From assembly GCA_919902445.1 (NCBI GenBank), contig CAKKQZ010000011.1, forward strand, positions 12,783-56,638: a stretch of DNA of 43,856 nt. The letters run 5' to 3'. The translations under genes and the position numbers were made by a program. This stretch comes from Omnitrophica bacterium GWA2_41_15 (lineage in GTDB: Bacteria > Omnitrophota > Gorgyraeia > Gygaellales > Profunditerraquicolaceae). The notes under the pieces are model-generated. The model was not told where the DNA came from. It saw nothing but the letters and a program-made list of their open reading frames with translations, and did not search any database. Shown in pieces: positions 29,307 through 36,482 of the stretch. How positions within the stretch are numbered: the stretch's first letter is position 1; every line of letters starts with the position of its first letter.

Positions 29307-30638
29307 ATGGCGCTTTCAGGATTGGATATTTACAAATTATTGCCCAAGACAAACTGCCGGGAATGCGGGTTCCCTACCTGCCTTGCCTTTGCCATGCAGC
29401 TTGCAAAAAAGGCAATAAGTATTGATAAATGCCCGTACCTTAGCCAGGAGGCAAAAAAGGTTTTAGAGGCATCAAGCCAGCCGCCTATAAAATTGGTGAC
29501 GGTCGGCGTGGGTGACTCGAGGTTAGAATTCGGTAATGAGACAGTGATGTTTCGCCATGAAGAAAAATTTTTTCATCCCTGCGGAATAGGTTTTATTATC
29601 GAAGATAATTTAAGCGACTCTGAGATTTCGCGAAAGCTCGAGAGGATAAATAAGTTAAAGTTTGAACGCGTAGGACAGAAGATAGAGGTGAATCTTGTGG
29701 CGGTCAGGCAAACCAATGACGGGCAAAGGTTCGTTGACGCGGTGCAGTTAGTTTCAAGCGGCACTTCCTTAGGCCTGGTATTAATGAGCGATGAACCGGA
29801 GGCTCTAAAATCAGCATTAGAAATTACAAGAACAAAAAGGCCGTTAATTTACCATGCCACAAAAAATAATTTAGCAGCAGTTGCGCAGGTGGCCAAGGAA
29901 TTTAATCTGCCGCTAGTTGTTTCTGGCCCTGATTTAGATACTCTCTCAAACCTGACAAAAGAGTTGAATAGCCTGGGCGTTGCCGAGTTAGTTTTAGAGA
30001 CAGAGAAAAAAAACGTTGCGGATAAAATCTGGGATTTAACCCAAATACGAAGGCAGGCATTAAGGAAGTCAAATCGGGCTTTGGGTTATCCTGTTTTGGT
30101 TTTAGTGGAAAATTCCGATCCTTACGAAGAGGCTGTCGAGGCCGCGACTTTTATTGCAAAGTACGCGAGTATGCTTTTGATGAAAGGGACTGAATCCTGG
30201 CAGGTTTTATCGCTTTTAACTTTAAGGCAGAATATTTACACTGACCCGCAGAAACCCTTACAGATGGAGGCAAAGCTTTATGCTATTGGACAGGTAACCG
30301 ATAAATCTCCTGTGCTGGTTACAACTAATTTTTCTTTAAGCTACTACACTGTTTTAGGGGAAGTGGAGGCAAGTAAGATTCCAGCTTACATAGTTAGCGT
30401 AGATACAGAAGGTATGTCCGTATTGACTGCGTGGGCTGCTGAAAAGTTTACTCCGGATAAGATCACGGAGAATTTGGAAAAGTGCGAAGTAGCAAAGGCG
30501 GTTTCGCATAAACGGTTGATTATTCCCGGTTATGTTGCGGTTATGAGCGGCGATTTAGAAGAGAAATCCGGTTGGCAGGTCACTGTCGGGCCAAAAGAGG
30601 CTGCCGGGATACCCAGCTTCTTAAAGAATTTACAGTAG
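29307..30638 (+). CDS. acsC: Corrinoid/iron-sulfur protein large (gamma) subunit
   Basis: AcsC carries the corrinoid that accepts the methyl group in the Wood-Ljungdahl pathway. The 443-residue protein has an N-terminal [4Fe-4S] domain, with cysteines in TNCRECGFPTCLAF and IDKCPYL (C-x2-C-x4-C-x16-C), followed by a TIM-barrel region and a C-terminal corrinoid-binding domain (DTEGMSVLTAWAAEKFTPDKI). The length matches the family. GGAG precedes the ATG by about 10 bases. It is followed by the activator, acsD and acsE, forming a methyl-branch cluster. Confidence 0.96.
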   Translation: MALSGLDIYKLLPKTNCRECGFPTCLAFAMQLAKKAISIDKCPYLSQEAKKVLEASSQPPIKLVTVGVGDSRLEFGNETVMFRHEEKFFHPCGIGFIIEDNLSDSEISRKLERINKLKFERVGQKIEVNLVAVRQTNDGQRFVDAVQLVSSGTSLGLVLMSDEPEALKSALEITRTKRPLIYHATKNNLAAVAQVAKEFNLPLVVSGPDLDTLSNLTKELNSLGVAELVLETEKKNVADKIWDLTQIRRQALRKSNRALGYPVLVLVENSDPYEEAVEAATFIAKYASMLLMKGTESWQVLSLLTLRQNIYTDPQKPLQMEAKLYAIGQVTDKSPVLVTTNFSLSYYTVLGEVEASKIPAYIVSVDTEGMSVLTAWAAEKFTPDKITENLEKCEVAKAVSHKRLIIPGYVAVMSGDLEEKSGWQVTVGPKEAAGIPSFLKNLQ

Positions 30639-30681
30639 GAATTTCATAACGAAGAAAGTTCCTTTACAGCTTATCGCGGGA

Positions 30682-30780
30682 TAGCTTTCGTCAAAGCTAC
30701 AGGGACTGTCCCCGTCAAAGCTATTGGTTGTATAACCAGAGGGACTGTCCCTGAACAGATTTAATGAAAACTGTCCCGAC
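30682..30780. repeat. GGGACTGTCCC palindrome cluster in the acsC/activator spacer
   Basis: TAGCTTT/AAAGCTA (30682-30688 with 30693-30699) precedes AGGGACTGTCCCC (from 30701) and a second GGGACTGTCCCT (about 30741-30752), with GGTT/AACC (GGTTGTATAACC) between them. A further ACTGTCCC lies at about 30770-30777. It occupies most of the 152-base spacer; no gene is seen in it. Confidence 0.75.
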
Positions 30781-30790
30781 CAAATAAACA

Positions 30791-32719
30791 ATGGAAAAAT
30801 TCAAGATTAAATTTTATCCGGACAATAAGACAATCGAGGTTGAAAAGAGCAAGACTATTCTTTCAGCTGCGATATCCGCCGGGGTCTATATAAATTCCAG
30901 TTGCGGCGGCGACGGCGTTTGCGGAAGGTGTAAGGTGATTGTCAAGAAGGGTGAGGTTCTTACCCATCCCACCGGAAGAATAAGCCTGGATGAGAGGGCG
31001 CATGGAGTATATTTATCCTGCCTGACTACTGCGCAAAGCGATTTAGAGGTTGAAGTTCCTCCTGAGTCAAGATTGGATTTTGAGAAGTTATCTGCGCAGG
31101 AACTGGAGTTACGCCTTAAGGGGCTATACGAGGAATCCGAAGAAGTAGAGGAAGTGGTGCCTGTTAAGCCTGAAGAGATTTTTACCCACTCTCCTTTATC
31201 TACAAAATTATATTTGGAATTGCCAAAGCCCACCTTAAAAGATAATATCAGTGACCTTGAGCGGCTATACCGGGAAATAAGGCGTTTAAGCGATGTTCCC
31301 ATTATGCAGGCAGGGCTTGCCAATATTAGAAAACTGGGAGAGTTGCTGCGTGATTCTGATTGGAAAGTCACTGTTACTTTAGGAAAAAGAAATGAAACTG
31401 TTGAGATTGTTTTGGTTGAGCCGGGAGATACTCAAGCTAAAAATTTTGGCATGGCCTTTGATATAGGCACTACTACGATATCCGGGCAACTCGTGGATTT
31501 AAATAATAAAATGGTCTTGGGCACAAGGGCAACATATAATAAACAGGCAAGTTTCGGCAGCGACGTAATCACTCGTATAATCTATGCTCAGGAGGAGGAC
31601 GGTTTAGAAAAACTGCATCACGCGGTTATTGACACTATGAACCATATGATTCAGGATTTAATCCAGGAGTATAACGTTGATCTTAATGACGTAAACTGCT
31701 GTTTGTGCGCGGGAAATACTACTATGGCGCATCTTTTGCTTCGGGTCGACCCCACCTATATCAGAAGGGAGCCGTATGTTCCTACGGCAAATTTTGTGCC
31801 TGTTATACGCGCTGCAGAAGCAGGCATAAAGATAAATCCCCGCGGGCTTTTATCATGTGTTCCCGGAGTTTCCAGTTATGTGGGAGGAGATACTACCTCA
31901 GGAGTTTTATCGAGCGGCCAATATAAAGAAGGAGATTTAAGCATACTGATAGATGTCGGCACTAACGGAGAAATTGTACTTGGTAGTAAAGACTTCTTGG
32001 TAAGTTGCGCCGCTTCAGCAGGGCCTGCATTTGAAGGCAGCGGCGTTACCTGCGGCATGCGCTCGAGTAAAGGAGCGATACAAAAAGTAAAAATAGACCC
32101 TAAGGATTTTGATGTGGTATGCGATACTATCGGTGGGGCCCCAGCGCGCGGCATATGCGGTTCAGGTTATATTGATATCATCGCAGGGATGCTGAAAGTC
32201 GGTATTATCGATAAAAGCGGCAAGATTATAGCAGAAAATAAAAAACGTATCCGCGATAGCGACTTGGGGCGCGAATTTGTGCTTTATTTTAAAGAGCAGG
32301 CAGATTCAACGAGCGATATAGTCGTCAATGAGGCGGATATCGAAAATTTAAAACGCGCCAAAGGCGCAATTTATGCCGCGACTTCTATTTTAGTAAAGCA
32401 CATGGGCCTTGATTTTGCTTCGATAAAGAAATTCTTTATTGCCGGCGGATTCGGGACTTACCTTGATATTGAGAACGCTGTGCGCATCGGTTTATTGCCT
32501 GATTTAGAAAGGCAGAAATTTTCCTTTATCGGAAATAGTTCTCTGGCAGGCGCCAGGCAAATGCTTTTATCCTTTGAGGCAACAAAGATTGCTGAAACAA
32601 TTGCTAAAAAGATCACTTATTTTGAGCTTTCGGTAGACCCGGGCTACATGGATGAGTATATGGCGGCGCTTTTTTTCCCGCATACGGATTTGGAAAAATT
32701 CCCTTCATTAAAAGCTTGA
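30791..32719 (+). CDS. acsV: Reductive activator of the corrinoid/iron-sulfur protein (RACo, ASKHA family)
   Basis: RACo couples ATP hydrolysis to re-reduction of Co(II) to Co(I) in the corrinoid protein. The 642-residue protein begins with a [2Fe-2S] ferredoxin domain (C38, C44 and C47 in SSCGGDGVCGRC, and C77). After a linker (~95-210) comes the ASKHA ATPase part with FGMAFDIGTTTISGQLVDL, ILIDVGTNGEIVLG, GPAFEGSGVTCGM, GICGSGYIDI and FIAGGFGTYLDI. It lies between acsC and acsD, where such activators are typically found. The symbol acsV follows clostridial usage. Confidence 0.93.
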   Translation: MEKFKIKFYPDNKTIEVEKSKTILSAAISAGVYINSSCGGDGVCGRCKVIVKKGEVLTHPTGRISLDERAHGVYLSCLTTAQSDLEVEVPPESRLDFEKLSAQELELRLKGLYEESEEVEEVVPVKPEEIFTHSPLSTKLYLELPKPTLKDNISDLERLYREIRRLSDVPIMQAGLANIRKLGELLRDSDWKVTVTLGKRNETVEIVLVEPGDTQAKNFGMAFDIGTTTISGQLVDLNNKMVLGTRATYNKQASFGSDVITRIIYAQEEDGLEKLHHAVIDTMNHMIQDLIQEYNVDLNDVNCCLCAGNTTMAHLLLRVDPTYIRREPYVPTANFVPVIRAAEAGIKINPRGLLSCVPGVSSYVGGDTTSGVLSSGQYKEGDLSILIDVGTNGEIVLGSKDFLVSCAASAGPAFEGSGVTCGMRSSKGAIQKVKIDPKDFDVVCDTIGGAPARGICGSGYIDIIAGMLKVGIIDKSGKIIAENKKRIRDSDLGREFVLYFKEQADSTSDIVVNEADIENLKRAKGAIYAATSILVKHMGLDFASIKKFFIAGGFGTYLDIENAVRIGLLPDLERQKFSFIGNSSLAGARQMLLSFEATKIAETIAKKITYFELSVDPGYMDEYMAALFFPHTDLEKFPSLKA

Positions 32720-32739
32720 ACAAGATAAGCACTGCACAC

Positions 32740-32838
32740 AGGGACAGCCTTAAAACAGTTACGGGACACCTTCCATCAAAGCAATAAAAACAATAGCTCA
32801 ATGGAAAGTGTCCCGCCGATGAACAGGAGACTGTCCCT
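32740..32838. repeat. Nested GGGAC-type inverted repeats upstream of acsD
   Basis: An outer pair AGGGACAG (32740-32747) / CTGTCCCT (32831-32838) encloses an inner pair CGGGACACCTTCCAT (32762-32776) / ATGGAAAGTGTCCCG (32801-32815), 14 of 15 positions matching. Both stems start with the same GGGAC core, as if one element had inserted into another. It fills the first part of the 325-base spacer 32720-33044. Confidence 0.8.
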
Positions 32839-32872
32839 CAATAATATAAGGGTTGCGGTGATAGATAAGTGA

Positions 32873-33037
32873 GGCCATAACTTATGGAGGCGTTTAGCCG
32901 ACATAAGTTATCTGGCCGAACTTATCCCGTTAGAAATTTTGCGTATTAATTATTGTCAATCTGGTATTTCTAACGGGATTAATTCACACATTGACTTACT
33001 CATACTGGCGTATTCGTAAGTCAAGTGTTCATTAAGG
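32873..33037 (+). repeat. Composite three-hairpin element, copy A2 (upstream of acsD)
   Basis: Hairpin I: GGCCATAACTTATG with CATAAGTTATCTGGCC (32873-32886 with 32902-32917). Linker GAACTT. Hairpin II: ATCCCGTTAGAAAT with its exact complement (32924-32937 with 32966-32979), 14 perfect pairs, 28-base loop. Hairpin III: TTGACTTAC/GTAAGTCAA (32991-32999 with 33016-33024), then TCATTAAGG. The last 61 bases are identical to copy A1, while hairpin II shares only the outer ATCC/GGAT. It fills the second half of the spacer and abuts the acsD Shine-Dalgarno. Confidence 0.9.
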
Positions 33038-33044
33038 GGTTGAT

Positions 33045-34034
33045 ATGGAATTGGCATTGGAGAAGTGGTCAGGGAGCGTTGCAGAGGTTTCTGTTGGTGC
33101 CACTAAAGATGAGGGGGGCACGCGTGCAAAGTCGATTAAGATAGGGGGGCATAAAACTCTGCCTCTTTTATTTAAAGAGAGCGCAATCCCTAATAGGCCG
33201 GTGGTAGCCTTTGAGGTCTGGGATATTGCGCCGACTGAATGGCCGGAAGAATTAATTAAGTCATATGGCGATAAATTAAAAGACCCTGTTGCCTGGGCTG
33301 ATTTTTGCGTGAAAGAATATAAGGCGCAGGTTTTGTGCATAAAGCTTCAGGGATCGCATCCTGATTTTGGGAATAAAACCCCTGATGAGGAAGCAAAGCT
33401 AATAGGCAAAATATTAAAGAGAGTGGATGTCCCTTTGGTAATATTAGGGAGCGGAGACGACTCAAAAGATAATTTGGTTTTGCCTGCAGCAAGCGAAGCG
33501 GCAAAGGGTGAGCGCGCCCTGGTAGGAGACGCGGTTCAGGACAATTATAAGACGCTTGTTGCCGCGGTCCTTGCCGATGGACATAATATTATCGCCGAGT
33601 CTCCGATAGATATAAATATTGCCAAGCAGTTAAATATATTGATTTCAGATATGGGCCTATCTTTAGAGCGTATTGTTATTAATCCGACTATCGGGGCTTT
33701 GGGGTATGGTTTGGAATATGCTTATTCTATTATGGAGCGCGCTCGCCTAGCCGCATTATCAGGGGATAAAACAGTAGCCAATCCTTTTGTATGTTTTGTG
33801 GGGCATGAAGCCTGGAGGGCAAAAGAGGCAAAGGCGAAAATAGCGGAATTTCCCTCATGGGGCCCTGAGCCTGAACGCGGCATAATCTGGGAGGTGATCA
33901 CAGCGGCCGCATTGATACAGTCAGGAGGAGACCTTTTGATTATGCGCCATCCTAAAGCGGTTGAAAAGGTAAATAAATATATAGATGAATTATTTAGGGA
34001 CGCTTCTCAAGTCAGCTATAAGGTGTCCCCTTAA
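33045..34034 (+). CDS. acsD: Corrinoid/iron-sulfur protein small (delta) subunit
   Basis: AcsD pairs with AcsC in the corrinoid/iron-sulfur protein. The 329-residue TIM-barrel protein has the family segments GGHKTLPLLFKESAIPNRPV, FEVWDIAPTEWPEEL, VLGSGDDSKDNLVLPAASEA, and NPTIGALGYGLEYAYSIMER. The start follows AAGGGG, supplied by the end of the composite repeat. The last codons and the TAA (34032-34034) lie inside a TGTCCCC/GGGGACA palindrome. It is followed by acsE after 52 bases. Confidence 0.95.
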   Translation: MELALEKWSGSVAEVSVGATKDEGGTRAKSIKIGGHKTLPLLFKESAIPNRPVVAFEVWDIAPTEWPEELIKSYGDKLKDPVAWADFCVKEYKAQVLCIKLQGSHPDFGNKTPDEEAKLIGKILKRVDVPLVILGSGDDSKDNLVLPAASEAAKGERALVGDAVQDNYKTLVAAVLADGHNIIAESPIDINIAKQLNILISDMGLSLERIVINPTIGALGYGLEYAYSIMERARLAALSGDKTVANPFVCFVGHEAWRAKEAKAKIAEFPSWGPEPERGIIWEVITAAALIQSGGDLLIMRHPKAVEKVNKYIDELFRDASQVSYKVSP

Positions 34035-34043
34035 ATGGGGACA
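34024..34043. repeat. TGTCCCC/GGGGACA palindrome over the acsD stop codon
   Basis: TGTCCCC (34024-34030) pairs with GGGGACA (34037-34043) around the stop codon of acsD. A further ACGTCCCTAA follows at about 34065-34072. It is a short member of the GGGAC family and could act as a mRNA stem between acsD and acsE. Confidence 0.7.
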
Positions 34044-34086
34044 GTTTATATTCAACTTAAGAAACGTCCCTAATTGGAGGTGAGGT

Positions 34087-34875
34087 TTGTTTATTATAGG
34101 TGAATTGATCAACGGGATGTATGCAAATATTGGCAAAGCAATCAGAGAAAAAAATAAAGCGGAAATTCAAAAGTGCGCCCTGGAGCAGATAAAGTGTGGG
34201 GCAGACGCCTTGGATGTTAACTGCGGCCCCGCTTCAAAAGAGCCGATTACTGATATTCAGTGGTTGGTCGAAGCAATTCAGGAGGTAACCGATGTGCCGA
34301 TATCTTTGGACTCCAGTAAGCCACAGGTCATTGAGTCTGGGCTCAAGGCAGCAAGGAATAAAGTAATTATTAATTCTGTAACCGCAGACCCTGACAAATT
34401 GGATATATTGGTACCTATGGCAAAGCAGCATAATGCTAAACTCATTGCTTTGACTATAAGCGCAAAGGGCATTCCTAAAGATAAGGATCAGCGTTTGGAA
34501 TTGGCTGCTACTATTGTAGCGGACTGTATTGATAAGGGCTTTCCCGTTGAGGATTTGTTCCTTGACCCTATAGTGCTTCCGCTGAATGTTGCACAGGCGC
34601 AGATGAAGGATATTTTAGAATCCATACATGAATTTAAAATTATTTCTGACCCTAGCCCAAAGACGATTGTTGGTTTAAGTAATGTCTCACAGGGGACAAA
34701 TGCCAGAAGCTTAGTTAACCGCACCTTTTTGACCATGGCAGCGGCATATGGACTTGATGCCGCAATATTGGACCCTTTAGATAAGGATTTAATGGACGCG
34801 CAGATTACCGCCGAGTTAATCTTAAATAAACATATCTACTGCGATTCGTTTCTCTACGCTTATAGAAAGAAATAA
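34087..34875 (+). CDS. acsE: Methyltetrahydrofolate:corrinoid/iron-sulfur protein methyltransferase
   Basis: AcsE transfers the methyl group from methyl-tetrahydrofolate to the cobalt of AcsC/AcsD. The 262-residue protein is a pterin-binding TIM barrel with FIIGELINGMY, DALDVNCGPAS, DVPISLDSSKPQVIESGLKA, IINSVTADPDKLD and GLSNVSQGTNARSLVNRTFL. The start is TTG 34087 after GGAGGTGAGG. The length matches clostridial AcsE. The gene ends directly against dgkA. Confidence 0.95.
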   Translation: MFIIGELINGMYANIGKAIREKNKAEIQKCALEQIKCGADALDVNCGPASKEPITDIQWLVEAIQEVTDVPISLDSSKPQVIESGLKAARNKVIINSVTADPDKLDILVPMAKQHNAKLIALTISAKGIPKDKDQRLELAATIVADCIDKGFPVEDLFLDPIVLPLNVAQAQMKDILESIHEFKIISDPSPKTIVGLSNVSQGTNARSLVNRTFLTMAAAYGLDAAILDPLDKDLMDAQITAELILNKHIYCDSFLYAYRKK

Positions 34876-35259
34876 TTGGCAAACGGAAAAGTATTCAGGA
34901 ATATCTTAAGGGTTAACGGTTTTAGAAAAAGCGTAAAAATTGCGGCTAAGGGCATTGTTTACCTGTTTTTATACCATCGCAATATGCGGTTAATCTTTGT
35001 TGCGGGTTTACTTGCTTTTATTTTGGGCCTAACTTTTAAGCTTAGTGCTGTAGAATTAGTTGCCTTATGCGTTACTATAACACTGGTATTCATGGCGGAA
35101 ATATTTAATACGGCAATCGAACTTATGATGAATGCAATCACTGATAAATACCATACTAAGGTAAAATTAGTTAAAGATATTGCAGCGGCAGTAGTGATAC
35201 TTACGATTTTAAATTCTCTGGTAGTCGGTTATATTCTTTTTGTCAGAAAATTGTTTTAA
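34876..35259 (+). CDS. dgkA: Diacylglycerol / undecaprenol kinase
   Basis: This small inner-membrane kinase phosphorylates diacylglycerol or undecaprenol, recycling lipid carriers. The 127-residue protein has three membrane helices and the motif AEIFNTAIELMMNAITDKYHTKVKLVKDIAAAVV, here cited as AEIFNTAIE and KLVKDIAAAVV. The start is probably TTG 34876, immediately after the acsE stop, so translation would be coupled. The substrate class (lipid versus undecaprenol) cannot be told from sequence alone. Confidence 0.9.
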   Translation: MANGKVFRNILRVNGFRKSVKIAAKGIVYLFLYHRNMRLIFVAGLLAFILGLTFKLSAVELVALCVTITLVFMAEIFNTAIELMMNAITDKYHTKVKLVKDIAAAVVILTILNSLVVGYILFVRKLF

Positions 35260-35264
35260 GATCT

Positions 35265-35341
35265 GGCGGCGTAGCTCAGCCTGATAGAGCAGTCGGCTCA
35301 TACCCGATAGGTCACTGGTTTAAATCCAGTCGCCGCCACCA
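35265..35341 (+). tRNA. tRNA-Met (anticodon CAT, elongator type)
   Basis: Acceptor GGCGGCG (35265-35271) pairs with CGCCGCC (35331-35337). The anticodon loop is CTCATAC, with stem GTCGG/CCGAT. D and T arms are complete, and CCA is encoded at 35339-35341. The fully paired first acceptor base pair and the lack of three consecutive G-C pairs in the anticodon stem argue against an initiator. Its anticodon arm differs from the Ile2 tRNA at 80-151, so elongator Met is preferred. Confidence 0.9.
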
Positions 35342-35389
35342 GCCATTTTAAGATTACTAATTTACCCAAGGCACATCTGGTGAAAGCTC

Positions 35390-36361
35390 ATGCCCACAAT
35401 TAAATTCAAGGACACTATAAAGAAATATAATCTTATAAATAAAGGAGACAGGATTGTAATCGGCGTTTCTGGCGGCCCGGATTCCGTCTGCCTTGTTTAT
35501 TTGCTCGATGGATTGAAAAAGGAATTTAAGGCTATGCTTACAATCGCGCATTTAGACCATATGTTGAGAAAAGATTCCAGTAAGGACAGGGAATTTGTGG
35601 AAAAATTGGGAAAAAAATTAGAAATTAAAGTTATAAGCTCTAAGATTAATGTTAAAAAATTGGCTAAATTCGGCTCCCTTGAAGAAATTGCCAGAAACGC
35701 GCGTTTTGGGTTTTTATTCAAAGTTGCGCGGGATGTGAAGGCAAAAAAAATAGCCTTAGGGCATAATTTTGACGACCAGGCAGAGACCGTATTAATGCGC
35801 ATCATAAGAGGCAGCGGCTTAAGCGGCCTTTCAGGGATACTGCCCAAGAGAAATATCTCAGGCTTTGAAATTATCCGTCCGCTTATAGAGGTTAAAAGGA
35901 GGCAAATAGAGGCGTACTTAAAGAGAAAAAAAATCAAGGCCCGAACCGATGTTTCCAATAAGCAGGATTTATTTTTTAGGAATAAAATAAGGAATAAATT
36001 GTTGCCCCTGCTGGAGAGGGATTATAATAAAAATATCAGAGAGGTGCTGGCGAATATGGCACAAAATACAGGGAGCGATTATGATTATTTACAGCAAGCG
36101 GCAAAGCGTTCAATGAGGGGCGCAAAGGCAAAACTTAATCTCGATAGGCTAAGAGAGCTGCACCCTGCAATTCAGCGTTTAATCCTTAGGCGCGCATTTG
36201 CAACTATTAAAGGGGATACCAGGGGGATTACCTTTAAACATATAAGAGAAATAGAAGATTTGATTTTAAACAGGCCTAAAAATTCAGTGGTTGACCTGCC
36301 TAAAGGCATATCTGTAGTAAAGAAAAAACACCTCATTTTTTACCGCAGAGATTTTCAATAA
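35390..36361 (+). CDS. tilS: tRNA(Ile)-lysidine synthase
   Basis: TilS ligates lysine to C34 of tRNA-Ile2(CAT), changing its identity to isoleucine. The 323-residue protein has the ATP-binding PP-loop VSGGPDSVCLVYLL, LDHMLRKDS, ALGHNFDDQAETVLMRIIRGSGLSGLSG and IRPLIEVKR. It is a short form with a reduced C-terminal region compared with E. coli TilS (432 residues). Its substrate tRNA is encoded at 80-151. ftsH follows, a frequent tilS-ftsH pairing. Confidence 0.95.
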   Translation: MPTIKFKDTIKKYNLINKGDRIVIGVSGGPDSVCLVYLLDGLKKEFKAMLTIAHLDHMLRKDSSKDREFVEKLGKKLEIKVISSKINVKKLAKFGSLEEIARNARFGFLFKVARDVKAKKIALGHNFDDQAETVLMRIIRGSGLSGLSGILPKRNISGFEIIRPLIEVKRRQIEAYLKRKKIKARTDVSNKQDLFFRNKIRNKLLPLLERDYNKNIREVLANMAQNTGSDYDYLQQAAKRSMRGAKAKLNLDRLRELHPAIQRLILRRAFATIKGDTRGITFKHIREIEDLILNRPKNSVVDLPKGISVVKKKHLIFYRRDFQ

Positions 36362-36365
36362 CTAC

Positions 36366-36394
36366 TTGATTTTTAAGGTAGTTAAATATATAAT
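36366..36394 (+). promoter_or_regulatory. Candidate sigma70-type promoter of ftsH
   Basis: TTGATT (36366-36371) and a perfect TATAAT (36389-36394) are 17 bases apart, in AT-rich DNA just after tilS. Initiation near 36401 would place a 22-bp hairpin (36405-36463) at the very 5' end of the ftsH mRNA. Confidence 0.7.
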
Positions 36395-36404
36395 AAATAA
36401 TAAA

Positions 36405-36463
36405 TAGGGACAGCGACTATTTTTTCTGCGTATATTTACCTGAAAAAATAGTCGCTGTCCCTA
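36405..36463. repeat. Perfect 22-bp hairpin upstream of ftsH (GGGAC family)
   Basis: The arms at 36405-36426 and 36442-36463 are exact reverse complements around a 15-base loop. The outer part begins TAGGGACAGCGACTA, so the GGGAC core of the scattered family is present. It lies between the ftsH promoter and its ribosome-binding site (AGAAAAGAAAGG near 36464), so it would be the first structure in the transcript. Confidence 0.9.
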
Positions 36464-36482
36464 AGAAAAGAAAGGTTGCGAA

